The notes under the pieces are model-generated. The model was not told where the DNA came from, did no database searches, and was given only the letters and a program-made list of their open reading frames with translations. A DNA stretch of 64,000 nt from Streptomyces sp. TLI_146 (GTDB lineage Bacteria > Actinomycetota > Actinomycetes > Streptomycetales > Streptomycetaceae): assembly GCF_002846415.1 (NCBI RefSeq), contig NZ_PJMX01000001.1:496001-560000 (forward strand), read 5' to 3'. Shown here in pieces: positions 35,614 through 44,616 of this stretch (position 1 is the stretch's first letter; each line of letters opens with the position of its first letter). Made by a program: the position numbers and the translations under genes.

Positions 35614-36786
35614 TCACCCTCGCTTCACGGTGTCGGAAGGATTCGGGCAGGCGGGGGCCCGAACATGGCTGTGCTGTTGCACGTACGGCGAGAACCGCTC
35701 GTCAACGTCGAGTGCGTCCGCGTCCACGCGCGCGGTGGTGTGACCGAGCAGCAGGTAGTCGTGCCATATCCCGTCCTCCAGGCGCATCGCGGGATAGAGA
35801 GCGGTGGGGGTGAAGCCGTGGGCGAGGTGCTGCTCGATGCGGTTCCTGTCGTGCAGGGGCAGTACCGCCTCGATATAGGCGGCCCCTCGGTCGGCCATCT
35901 CCCGCAGGATGTCGCCGAGTGCCTCCTCCGGGTCCTCGGGGGACGGATGGCCGCCCAGGAGCAGACCGTTGCCGGCGACGGCGTCGATGACGGCGTACGC
36001 CTCGAAGCGGCCGTCGGGCGTCATGAGCAGTGTGTTCGGCCGGTGCAGCGGCAGGGCGGGTGCCGTGCCGGATGCTGCCCGTGCGAAACGTTTCAGGACG
36101 AGCCCGGCGTCGTGACTCACCTCGAGGTCGGTGTCCGTCCGGGTGCGCGCGGCCACCAGCTCCGTCGCCACCTGGAGGTCGTCGAAGTCGACACCGTGGC
36201 TGCGCGCCGCTTCGAGCAGGGGCGCCAGTTCCCTGGGAACCGTTCCCGGCGCCCGGCGGCGGGTGGGGATGCCGTCCCGGTAGCGGACCAGCAGGGCAAG
36301 GGTCTCCACCTCGCGCAGGGTGACCGCGCCGGGGAGCACACCCAGGGGGTGGAAACCGTGCCGCAGCAGCAGTCGCTGCGGGGCGGGCGAGACGCACCGC
36401 GCGGTGGCGTACACCGAGTCCAGACGCCCGTCGGCGCCGAACGCCGAGTCCATCAGCGTCTCCAGCAGCAGCCCGGCGATGCCCGCGCCGCCGTGGTCCG
36501 GATGCACGACGATTCCCTCGACCTTGCCGATGCGCAGCGGCATGTCGCTGCGCAGCAGTGCCGATCCGACCAGCTCACCGGTCGCCGTGTCGCGGGCCAC
36601 CCGCCAGTCCACGGTGGAGTCGTCCATGGCAGTCACCATGGCGACCGGGTCCGTTCCCAGAGGCAGCGGATAGCAGTCGCCGTACACCGCTTGGTACAGG
36701 TCCCGCAGCGCGGCCACGTCGTCGGGGACGGCGGTGTCCACCAGGACCCTGGTGTGTGCGGCGGGTCGGGCCAGTGTGGTGGTCAT
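35614..36786 (-). CDS. Two-domain GNAT-type acyltransferase
   Basis: A 390-residue protein. The N-terminal 165 residues have the GNAT acetyl-CoA motif VHPDHGGAGIAGLLLETLMD, then GFHPLGVLPG. The C-terminal half (about 200-365) has a second degenerate GNAT-like pattern ending EQHLAHGFTPTALYPAM. It lies in one operon with the MFS gene upstream and LuxE downstream, so an acyl-transfer or self-protective role in this pathway is likely. The acceptor is unknown. Confidence 0.82.
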   Translation of the reverse strand: MTTTLARPAAHTRVLVDTAVPDDVAALRDLYQAVYGDCYPLPLGTDPVAMVTAMDDSTVDWRVARDTATGELVGSALLRSDMPLRIGKVEGIVVHPDHGGAGIAGLLLETLMDSAFGADGRLDSVYATARCVSPAPQRLLLRHGFHPLGVLPGAVTLREVETLALLVRYRDGIPTRRRAPGTVPRELAPLLEAARSHGVDFDDLQVATELVAARTRTDTDLEVSHDAGLVLKRFARAASGTAPALPLHRPNTLLMTPDGRFEAYAVIDAVAGNGLLLGGHPSPEDPEEALGDILREMADRGAAYIEAVLPLHDRNRIEQHLAHGFTPTALYPAMRLEDGIWHDYLLLGHTTARVDADALDVDERFSPYVQQHSHVRAPACPNPSDTVKRG

Positions 36787-36844
36787 CGTGATTCCTTCTG
36801 TGTCGCGGTGTCCGAGCACTGCTCGTGGAGGTCGGGGCGCCCGG

Positions 36845-38089
36845 TTACGGGATGGGGGCCGAGTGGCCGCGCAGCGCCAGGACGGCGGCGATCGGCAGCA
36901 GCCCGGCGGTCTGGACGAGGAAGAGGGCCTGGGTCGGGACCAGGTCGCCGGCCAGGCCGAAGAAGAAGGCGGCGACCGGGAATCCGGCGCCGAGCAGGGC
37001 CAGCATCGCCGAGAAGAACGCGGCCTTGGCGGCAGTGGGCACGGCGCGCTGGAAGGCGGCGACGAACACCACGTTGGTCGCGCCCACGGCCCAGCCCGCC
37101 ACCGCCAGGGCGACCAGCACCACACCGCGCTGGGCGGTGAGCGCCGGTACGGCGACCGCCAGGCCGAACAGTGCCACGCACCCACTTCCGATGAAGGCGG
37201 GATGGCCCCGCAGGTGCTTGCCGGTGAACACACCGATCAGCAGCCCCAGCCACAGCGCCCCCTCCAGCATCCCCAGCGTGAGGGCGGGGGCGTGCAGCAC
37301 GTTCTTCGTGTACAGCGGAAGGATCACGAAGGTGGCCGTGATGAAGAAGTTGGCCGCCGCGAAGCAGATCAGTGCGAGCCTGACGAAGGGAAGGCCGGCC
37401 AGCAGGCGCCAGGCGCCGAGGATGCCGGCCTCTACCCCGTCGTCGCCGTCCACCGGCTGTGGCCGGGGGCGGACGGTGGCCACGAAGACGGCCGCGCCCA
37501 GGTAGGCGGCCGCGCTGACGAGCACCACACCGGTCAGGCCGATCCAGTCGACCAGGACCGCACCGAACAGGGCCCCGGCCATACCTACCAATGAGTAGCT
37601 CGACTGCTCGAAGGCGGTGGCGTCCTCGATGTCGTCGTCCTCGACCAGTTCCGGTATGGCCTTGGTCAGACACGGGTCGAACAACGCCTGGCAGGCGGCC
37701 AGTCCGAACATCGCGGGATACACGGCCAGGGTCGGCACGTCGGCCAGGACCCCGTAGGCCGCGAGCACCGCCATCAGCACCGCACCGCCGAGCACCGCGA
37801 CACCCAGCACGGTGCGGCTGGGGTGGGCCGCTATCGTGCGCGCGACGAGCGGCGCGAAGGCTACGGGTGGGAGCGCCGCACATACCAGGAACAGCCCGGA
37901 GGCGAGCCCCCGGTCACCGGTGGCGACCTGCCCCAGGAGCCACCACAGGGCGCCCATCTGGTACATGCGTGTGGCGCTCTGGCTCAGCAGTTGCGCGGCC
38001 CAGGCACGGGCGAAAACGGCGTTGCGTGCGATCAGCGGCCTGCGTGGGCGGGTGATGGCAGCACGGGGAGCAGTCAGCTCACGCGTCAT
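36845..38089 (-). CDS. MFS transporter (12 spans)
   Basis: A 414-residue major-facilitator protein of the enterobactin-exporter/DHA3-like type with about 12 spans. Typical features are the first-span region RAWAAQLLSQSATRMYQMGA and MFS motif-like patterns between spans. It is the first gene of the leftward operon with GNAT, LuxE and LuxC fusion genes. ATG 38089. It probably exports the cluster product or a precursor. Confidence 0.87.
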   Translation of the reverse strand: MTRELTAPRAAITRPRRPLIARNAVFARAWAAQLLSQSATRMYQMGALWWLLGQVATGDRGLASGLFLVCAALPPVAFAPLVARTIAAHPSRTVLGVAVLGGAVLMAVLAAYGVLADVPTLAVYPAMFGLAACQALFDPCLTKAIPELVEDDDIEDATAFEQSSYSLVGMAGALFGAVLVDWIGLTGVVLVSAAAYLGAAVFVATVRPRPQPVDGDDGVEAGILGAWRLLAGLPFVRLALICFAAANFFITATFVILPLYTKNVLHAPALTLGMLEGALWLGLLIGVFTGKHLRGHPAFIGSGCVALFGLAVAVPALTAQRGVVLVALAVAGWAVGATNVVFVAAFQRAVPTAAKAAFFSAMLALLGAGFPVAAFFFGLAGDLVPTQALFLVQTAGLLPIAAVLALRGHSAPIP

Positions 38090-38491
38090 GGATGCACTCT
38101 TTCGTCGGGGTTCTCGCCGGCCGACTGGCCCAGGGAGCGTGTGCGCTTTCCACACACCACTCTCCGCCTGAAATGAGTCGATTTCATCCGCGCGCCGGCT
38201 GCAGTTACCCCGCCGATCGGCGGGGTGCGCAGCCGGGACACCGGCCGCCACGGGAAGCCTGCCGCAGGAAAGACGCGCCGTCCCTACGGTGAGCACCCCA
38301 GAAAACCCGACGTCTCCCACCGAAGGGGTAGGCCTTCGGTACCGAAGGCCTACCGCCACGCGGACCGCGGATGTCTGTGGTGGTGACCGTAGGGACACCA
38401 CGTCCAGGCGCTGCCAGGCTCGAAGACACCAGCTGCCCACCCGTGCGCCAGGACCTCCCGCCGGACAGCCCGTCCCCTCCCCCTCCACGAG
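38090..38491. promoter_or_regulatory. Divergent promoter region with 28-bp palindrome and outer inverted repeat
   Basis: Between the leftward MFS operon and the rightward XRE operon. A perfect 28-bp palindrome lies at 38327-38354 (half site GGTAGGCCTTCGGT). Around it, GTCCCTACGGT (38280-38290) and its exact complement ACCGTAGGGAC (38386-38396) form a second symmetric pair about 105 bases apart. These are good operator candidates for the cluster regulators. Confidence 0.7.
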
Positions 38492-39619
38492 ATGCGTCTG
38501 CCGATGTGCCCTACACACAAGAGCCCGATCACCCACCCGCTCTCCTCGCTGCGCAGGAAGGAAGGACTCTCGCACGCCGCATACGCCCAGCTCATCGCCC
38601 GTAAGCACGCGGAACTCGGCTTCGGCACCATGGCCGCCCGCCGGGAGAAGATCGCCCGCTGGGAGTCGGGGAAGGTCACCCCGGAACTGACCGCGCAGTT
38701 CACCATCGCCCGCCTCCACGGTGTGCCCCGCGCCGAAGTCCTCCGCCTGGGCTGGCCGCACTGGCTCCACGTCGCCGACGAGCCGTCCGTGCCGCTGTGT
38801 GCCCCCTGGACGGCCGAAGAAGCCCTGCGCTCCTTGCGCGCCCTCACCCGCTCCGTGCGGACCCCCGCCCCCGACGACGCCCACTTCACCGTCTGCGCGG
38901 GCTCCGTGGACCAACTGCTCACCCACTGGCAGGAGTCCTCCCGTACACAGCCCCCGGCACCGCAACGCGCGGGCAGGCCACCGGCCGAGGACACCGTGAC
39001 CGCCCTGGAGGCGCGCCACCGCCAGCTGAGGGAGCTGTGCCGCACCGAAGCCCCGTCAACCAGCCGCGTGCTGGCGGACGCCGAGCTGCGCATGGTCACC
39101 GAGCTGCTCCACAGCGCTTCCTACGGAACGGAGTTGGGCGCGCGCCTGCTGACGGCCGCCGCCCACGCCGCGTGCCTCACCGGCCTCCTGGCGTACGAAC
39201 TCGGCGACCAGGCACACGCGCAGGCGGCCTACGTGGCGGCACTGAGAGCCGGCGTACTGGCCCGTGACCCCGAGCCGGGGCTCTGGGCGCTGGTCCTGCT
39301 CGCCGCCCAGCAAGCGACCCAGGGAGCCCCGGACAACGCGCTGCGCCTACTCGCCCCGGCCGACCAGCCGCCCCACGGACCCGCACGCGCCGCATCGCCC
39401 CTGCCGGCCGTCGTGCACATCACGCGCCAGGCGGCCCGCACCCTGCTCGAGCCGGTGGCACACACCGCGCCGGACGACGACTTCACCGCCACTGAGCTGG
39501 ACGTTCTCATCCGCCACACGTTCACCTACGATGCCCTGCCCGCCACGGCCATCGCCCCGCAGGCACACCGAGGGCACACCTCACCCTCTGGAATCTCCTC
39601 CCGCGAGCGGCTTGTGTGA
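38492..39619 (+). CDS. XRE-family (whiJ-like) regulator with TPR-like C-terminus
   Basis: A 375-residue regulator (ATG 38492, or ATG 38504 four codons in). The N-terminal HTH covers about 18-75 (KEGLSHAAYAQLIARKHAEL, MAARREKIARWESGKVTPEL). The remaining 300 residues are helical repeats (LEARHRQLRELC, then GARLLTAAAHAACLTGLLAY). It is a paralogue of the truncated XRE gene at 21801. The MFS promoter region next to it holds a large palindrome, so it may bind there. It starts a three-gene regulatory operon. Confidence 0.88.
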   Translation: MRLPMCPTHKSPITHPLSSLRRKEGLSHAAYAQLIARKHAELGFGTMAARREKIARWESGKVTPELTAQFTIARLHGVPRAEVLRLGWPHWLHVADEPSVPLCAPWTAEEALRSLRALTRSVRTPAPDDAHFTVCAGSVDQLLTHWQESSRTQPPAPQRAGRPPAEDTVTALEARHRQLRELCRTEAPSTSRVLADAELRMVTELLHSASYGTELGARLLTAAAHAACLTGLLAYELGDQAHAQAAYVAALRAGVLARDPEPGLWALVLLAAQQATQGAPDNALRLLAPADQPPHGPARAASPLPAVVHITRQAARTLLEPVAHTAPDDDFTATELDVLIRHTFTYDALPATAIAPQAHRGHTSPSGISSRERLV

Positions 39620-39714
39620 ATCCTGCGCCGCGACCCCTCCGGTCCGGCCTCCCGGGCACACCTCCCGTCCTTAACGGTCCAGCAGATCGCGTCCCCGTTC
39701 CAAGGAAGGCAACC

Positions 39715-40332
39715 GTGACTCTCCCCCTCACCCTCCCCGGCCCTCCCCGCCCCCACCGCCTGCCGCCCCCGGGCCGCCCCTTCCCCGGCACTGCGGCGCG
39801 GACCCCGACCACCGCGGTCCACATCCTGCGCTGGCCCGAGCAGTCCCACCAGCTCGACCAGTGCCGGGCCCAGGGCGTTCCCCGCCTGCTCCTCGTCGCA
39901 CCGACCGCGCCTCCCCCGCACTGCGTCGACCAGCTGGAAGACTGGATCCGCACACCCGCCGACCCCCAGGACCTCCAGGCGCGCCAAGCCGCCCTCCAGA
40001 TGCGCGCGGCTCCCCGGGACCCGGTCGTCGACCACCACGGGATCCTGCACTTCGCCGACCAGGCAGTGCCGCTCGGGCAGGGCGAAGCGGAGCTGGTCCG
40101 TATGCTGCTCGCCTCCTACCGCACCACCGTCAGCCGCGAGGACCTGACACGGCGCATGTGGCCCGAGGGCGAGATGCCCCGCCGCAACGCCCTGGACGTA
40201 CGCGTCCTGCGGCTGCGCCGACGCCTCGCTCCGCTCGGCCTGGTCATCAAGACGGTGTGGGGCAAGGGCTACATGCTCGACACCCAGCCGGACACCCAGG
40301 CCGCCTACCGCCGCACGCCGGGAGGCGAGTGA
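39715..40332 (+). CDS. Atypical response regulator: degenerate receiver plus OmpR-type winged helix
   Basis: A 205-residue protein from GTG 39715 behind AAGGAAGG. The first 110 residues fit a decayed receiver domain: the strand RLLLVAPTAP lacks the phospho-acceptor aspartate, while DWIRTPADPQDLQAR matches the last strand and helix of receivers. The C-terminal 95 residues are an OmpR-type winged helix (REDLTRRMWPEGEMPRRNAL, VRVLRLRRRLAPLG, TVWGKGYML). Lacking phosphorylation, it may respond to a ligand like JadR1-type atypical regulators. Its stop overlaps the next gene (GTGA). Confidence 0.8.
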   Translation: MTLPLTLPGPPRPHRLPPPGRPFPGTAARTPTTAVHILRWPEQSHQLDQCRAQGVPRLLLVAPTAPPPHCVDQLEDWIRTPADPQDLQARQAALQMRAAPRDPVVDHHGILHFADQAVPLGQGEAELVRMLLASYRTTVSREDLTRRMWPEGEMPRRNALDVRVLRLRRRLAPLGLVIKTVWGKGYMLDTQPDTQAAYRRTPGGE

Positions 40333-42125
40333 CCACCATGCCCCGCACCCCTTCCACCCTCGCCGACCTCGCACCTCTTGGCGCCGAACGCTGGCCGCAG
40401 GCCCCGGCCCTGCGCTGGCGCACTCCGGAGGGAACACCGCGCCACCTCACCTTCGCCGAAGCCCACGAGGCCACCGACGAGATCGCCCGCGGGCTGCTGG
40501 CCCTGGGCCTCGCCCCCGGCGACCGGGTGGCCATCCAGAGCCGGCTGCGCCCCGAGTGGACCCTCACCCTCCTGGCCGCCGCCTCCTGCGGCCTGGTCCT
40601 GGTCTCGCTGCTGCCCACCACCGTCCCCGAAGAGATCGTCCACGTCATCAACGACTGTGACGCGAAGGCGGTGATCTGCGAGGACGGTGAGCAGCTCGGC
40701 AAGATACGCACCGCTCTGCCCCGGCTGCCGGGACTGCGCCACATCATCGTCATCGACGCGGACCCCGGCTCCACCGACCCGCCGACGACACTCGACGAGC
40801 TCCGCGGCGCGGGAACCCATGCGGTGCCCGCCGCCGCACTCGCCCGACGCCGTGCCGCGGTCACACCCGACGACCTGCTGGTCATCATCTACACCTCGGG
40901 AACCACCGGCCCGAAGAAGGGCTGCGCCCTCTCCCACGGCAACTATGTGGCGGTCCTGCGGGCACACCCCTCGCCACCACGGCGCTCACCGGACACCGCG
41001 CACGGCTCCATCTTCGTCGTCACCGGCCCGCACACCATCGCGCTCCTCATGCAACTGCTCAGCTGGTGGTCGGGATACACCTTCACCAGCTTCCAGGGCG
41101 CCTCGCCCGACACCATGCCGGCCGAGCTGCGCGCCACGGCACCCGCCATCGTCCCGCTCGTCCCCCTCGCACTGGAGATGATCTACCGGTCGGTCCTCGC
41201 CTCCCGCTCCGCCCGCGAGCGCACCGAACTCATCGACGCCGCACGCACCGGCCTGCGCGTGCGGCGGATGCGGGCCGCGGGCGAACCGGTGCCGGCCGAA
41301 CTCCAGGAGTGGTTCGAGCACACCGACAGCACCCTGTTCGCCGAAGTGCGCGAGCGCTTCGGCGCCAACCTGCGCCGCGCGACCGTCTCAGGAGCACCGG
41401 TCTCCGCGGACCTCCTGTCCTTCTTCGTCGGCTGCGGACTTCCCCTGGTCGAGTGCTACGGAATGACCGAGACCGCGGCCGCCGCGACCACCAACACTCC
41501 CGAAGACAACCGTCTGGGCACCGTCGGCAAACCCCTGCCCGGTGTCGAGATAGCCATCAGCGACGACGGCGAAGTCCTCATCAAGGGCGACCACGTCTTC
41601 CACGGCTACTGGGGCTACGACGAGGGCGAGTTCGGCACCGTCCGCGACGGCTGGCTGCACACCGGCGACCTCGGCGAACTGGACCCGGACGGCTATCTGC
41701 ACCTGACCGGCCGCAAGAAGGAACTCATCCAGCTCTCCAACGGCATGGCCGTCACCCCCCACCCCCTGGAGCGGGAGCTGCGCACCCACCCCCTCGTCTC
41801 CCAGGCCGTGCTCTACGGCGAGGCCAGACCCCACCTGGTCGCGCTGCTCACGCTGGACGCGGAGCGCGCCGCCCAGTGGGCCGCCGAACGCGGTCTGCCC
41901 ACCGATCCGCGCGCCCTGGCCGCCGAACCGCTCCTGCTGGAGGAGATGGGCCGCGCGGTGGAGGCGGCCAACAGCACCCTCCAGGAGTACTTCCGTGCCA
42001 AGGCGTTCCACGTCCTCGACCGCGATCTCAGCATGGCCGACGGAGAACTGACCATCTCCATGAAGGTCGCCCGCCCCGTCGTGCACGCCCGCTTCCGCGA
42101 GCTGTACGAGTCCCTCTACCCGTAG
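40329..42125 (+). CDS. Long-chain fatty acyl-CoA ligase (AMP-forming)
   Basis: A 598-residue acyl-CoA synthetase. The AMP-binding P-loop is TSGTTGPKKG (189-198), the A5 motif YGMTETAAA, and the A7 motif HTGDLGELD with a C-terminal GRKKELIQLSNGMAV. It has the features of FadD15-type long-chain ligases. GTG 40329 overlaps the regulator stop. In this cluster it could activate a starter or product acyl chain. Confidence 0.92.
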   Translation: MTTMPRTPSTLADLAPLGAERWPQAPALRWRTPEGTPRHLTFAEAHEATDEIARGLLALGLAPGDRVAIQSRLRPEWTLTLLAAASCGLVLVSLLPTTVPEEIVHVINDCDAKAVICEDGEQLGKIRTALPRLPGLRHIIVIDADPGSTDPPTTLDELRGAGTHAVPAAALARRRAAVTPDDLLVIIYTSGTTGPKKGCALSHGNYVAVLRAHPSPPRRSPDTAHGSIFVVTGPHTIALLMQLLSWWSGYTFTSFQGASPDTMPAELRATAPAIVPLVPLALEMIYRSVLASRSARERTELIDAARTGLRVRRMRAAGEPVPAELQEWFEHTDSTLFAEVRERFGANLRRATVSGAPVSADLLSFFVGCGLPLVECYGMTETAAAATTNTPEDNRLGTVGKPLPGVEIAISDDGEVLIKGDHVFHGYWGYDEGEFGTVRDGWLHTGDLGELDPDGYLHLTGRKKELIQLSNGMAVTPHPLERELRTHPLVSQAVLYGEARPHLVALLTLDAERAAQWAAERGLPTDPRALAAEPLLLEEMGRAVEAANSTLQEYFRAKAFHVLDRDLSMADGELTISMKVARPVVHARFRELYESLYP

Positions 42126-42146
42126 AAACCAAGGGCACAAGGAAAG

Positions 42147-42180
42147 GGCCCCGGTTCGGTCTGGCAGCCGAACCGGGGCC
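42147..42180. terminator. Bidirectional terminator
   Basis: GGCCCCGGTTCGG (42147-42159), eight-base loop, and the exact complementary arm 42168-42180, between the convergent acyl-CoA ligase and AsnB genes. Confidence 0.88.
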
Positions 42181-42207
42181 TTCCTCATGCCCACCGCGCC
42201 TCTCCTG

Positions 42208-44055
42208 TCAGCACATCACCAGCTCCGGCTTGTACAGGTCGAGCCAGACGTGCAGGTCGAGGAGCTTCTCCAACACCAGGCGCTGTCCCGGCGCGTTCGC
42301 ACAGGCCCCCCACGGTGTACTGGCCGCCCGCACGGCGGCCTGGCGGTCCACCAGGGCGAAGACCGCCGCGTCCCGCTCCGCCAGGACGTCCAGGGCCTGC
42401 CGCTGCAACGCCTCGATGTAGCGGACGTCCCGCGTCATGGGGTACGGGCTCTTGGTGCGGCGCCGAACCACCTCCGGCACGACGTGGCCGGTGGCCGCGC
42501 GCAGAACGCTCTTCTCCCGCCCGTCGAAGACGTGCAGGGGCCAGGGGATGTTGTACGCGTACTCGACGATCCGGTGGTCGCAGAAGGGCACCCGCACCTC
42601 CAGGCCGGCGGCCATGCTGAGGCGGTCCTTGCGGTCCAGCATCCCGCCGAGGCTCCGCGTGAGGTGCAGATAGAGCAGTTCACGGGCTCTGCGCCGCTCC
42701 GCTCCCTCACCGTCGAGGACGGGGGTCGCCGCGACGGCCTCGCGGTAGCGCTGCTCGGCGAACTCCGGTATGTCCAGCGCCCTTTGGCACTCGGCCCGCA
42801 AGAACGTGCGCTCCTGCCGGACGCCGCCGGTGGCGGCGGTCAGCCAGGGAAAGCCCGCGCTCGCACGCAGCGCCGGGTCATGGAACCACCAGTACCCGCC
42901 GAACATCTCGTCGGCTCCCTCCCCGGACAGCGCGACGGTCGAGTGCTCGCGCACCGCGCGGAAGAGCAGCAGCAGCGAATGGTCCATGTCGCCGCGCCCG
43001 ATGGGCAGGTCCCGGGCCGCCACACAGGCGCGCCGCACGTCGAGGTCGGCGAGCGCCGCCGGATCCAGGACCAGGTTGGTGTGGCGGGAGCCCACGTGGT
43101 CGGCCACGGCCCGGGCGTAGGCGGTGTCGGGGCTGACGTTGTGTTCGTCGGGGACGAAGTGGTCGCTGTGGCCGACGAAGTCGACGGAGAAGGAGCGCAG
43201 CGCATCACCGCCGTAGGCGAGTTCACGGGCGGCCAGCCCCGTGATGGCGCTGGAGTCGAGCCCCCCGGACAGCAGGGTGCACAGCGGCACATCGGCGACC
43301 AGTTGCTCCCTGACGGAGCCTTCGAGCAGAGCGCCCAGATGTGCGGCGCTCGCCTCCCGGCCGTCCGTGTGATCGGTGGCTCGCAGCTCCCAGTAGGACC
43401 GCTCGCGCAGACCCGAGCGGTCGAGCACGGCGATGTGTGCGGGCGGGAGTTCGCGCATGCCCTTCCAGACGGCCGCGCCGGGGGTCTTGACCCCGAGCAT
43501 GATCTCGCGCAGTCCGTCGAGGTCCACCACGGGGCGGATGTCCGGGTGGGCCAGCAGCGCCTTGGGCTCGGAGCCGAAGACCACGCCACCAGGTGTGCTC
43601 TGGTAGTAGAGGGGTTTGATCCCGAGCCGGTCACGGACCAGGAGCAGTCGTTCGGTGCGCCCGTCCCACACGCCGAAGGCGTACATGCCGGTGAGGTGGT
43701 CGACGACGGCCTCGCCCCACTCCAGGTAGCCGCGCAGCACCACCTCGGTGTCGCTGGCGGTGGTGAACCGGTGGCCGCGGGCGCGCAGTTCGCCCCGCAG
43801 CTGGCGGAAGTTGTAGACCTCTCCGCTGTAGGTGAGCGCCACCGTGCCGCCGTCGGTGGCGGCGGTCATCGGCTGGGCGCCGCCGGCCAGATCGATGATG
43901 GACAGCCTGCGGTGGCCCAGCGCCGCGTGCCGGTCGGACCAGGTGCCTCCGGCGTCCGGTCCGCGTCCGGTCATCGTGGCTGTCATCCGGTCCAGCAGAT
44001 GACGCCGTCCGGCGAGGCCACCGTCGTACGACACCCATCCAGTGATTCCGCACAT
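42208..44055 (-). CDS. Glutamine-dependent asparagine synthetase-like amidotransferase (AsnB)
   Basis: A 615-residue class II glutamine amidotransferase. C2 (MCGITGW) is the glutaminase nucleophile; residues 1-200 are the amidotransferase domain and the rest is the synthetase domain with the PP-loop SGGLDSS (263-269). Many AsnB homologues in natural-product clusters make amides of carboxylates other than aspartate. It is the last gene of the leftward tailoring operon and lies beside PanD, which supports a role in amide formation of the product. Confidence 0.9.
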   Translation of the reverse strand: MCGITGWVSYDGGLAGRRHLLDRMTATMTGRGPDAGGTWSDRHAALGHRRLSIIDLAGGAQPMTAATDGGTVALTYSGEVYNFRQLRGELRARGHRFTTASDTEVVLRGYLEWGEAVVDHLTGMYAFGVWDGRTERLLLVRDRLGIKPLYYQSTPGGVVFGSEPKALLAHPDIRPVVDLDGLREIMLGVKTPGAAVWKGMRELPPAHIAVLDRSGLRERSYWELRATDHTDGREASAAHLGALLEGSVREQLVADVPLCTLLSGGLDSSAITGLAARELAYGGDALRSFSVDFVGHSDHFVPDEHNVSPDTAYARAVADHVGSRHTNLVLDPAALADLDVRRACVAARDLPIGRGDMDHSLLLLFRAVREHSTVALSGEGADEMFGGYWWFHDPALRASAGFPWLTAATGGVRQERTFLRAECQRALDIPEFAEQRYREAVAATPVLDGEGAERRRARELLYLHLTRSLGGMLDRKDRLSMAAGLEVRVPFCDHRIVEYAYNIPWPLHVFDGREKSVLRAATGHVVPEVVRRRTKSPYPMTRDVRYIEALQRQALDVLAERDAAVFALVDRQAAVRAASTPWGACANAPGQRLVLEKLLDLHVWLDLYKPELVMC

Positions 44056-44154
44056 CTGTTTTCTCCGATGCGGTTGTGCAACGCGCCGCCGGGGCAGGGG
44101 CGGCGTCGGGGCGCGGCCCCTGCCCCGGCGGGCGGTTACGGGGGGGGGAGGGAG

Positions 44155-44574
44155 CTAGTCGACGAAGATGTGGTCGCCGCGCAGGGTGGTTCCGTCGGGC
44201 GTCGCCTCGGCGGGGTCGGAGCCGAGGGAGACGACTTTGTTGTCCGCGTCGACGAAGACGACCTTGGGTTCGACCTTGGTGGCCTCGGAGGCCTCGACCA
44301 GCCCGTACGCGATGATGATCACCAGGTCGCCGGGGCTGATGAGCCGGGCCGCGGCCCCGTTGATGCCGACCACGCCGGAGCCGCGCGGGCCTTCGATGAG
44401 ATAGGTGGAGAGCCGGTTGCCGTTGTTGATGTCGACGATGTCCACCTTCTCGCCCGGCAGCAGGCCGGCGGCGTCCATCAGGTCGGCGCACAGCGTGAGG
44501 GAGCCGACGTAGTGGAGGTCGGCCTGGGTGACGGTGGCACGGTGGATCTTGGAAGTGAACATGGTACGGAGCAT
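44155..44574 (-). CDS. panD: Aspartate 1-decarboxylase
   Basis: A 139-residue pyruvoyl-dependent decarboxylase that makes beta-alanine from L-aspartate. It has [20 protein letters not shown] with the self-cleavage Gly24-Ser25 and catalytic Lys9, followed by [20 protein letters not shown] and [16 protein letters not shown]. All key residues are intact. Located inside a biosynthetic operon rather than with panB/panC, it probably supplies beta-alanine for a product. AGGAAA precedes ATG 44574. Confidence 0.95.
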   Translation of the reverse strand: MLRTMFTSKIHRATVTQADLHYVGSLTLCADLMDAAGLLPGEKVDIVDINNGNRLSTYLIEGPRGSGVVGINGAAARLISPGDLVIIIAYGLVEASEATKVEPKVVFVDADNKVVSLGSDPAEATPDGTTLRGDHIFVD

Positions 44575-44616
44575 GGGAACCGTTTCCTGTCAGTACGGGA
44601 GGGGTGGGGGGAGAGT

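Noticed and set aside
36845..39019. A longer start for the MFS gene reaching into the XRE gene
   Set aside because: The extension crosses the palindromic promoter region and reads antisense to the XRE gene; ATG 38089 matches MFS family starts.
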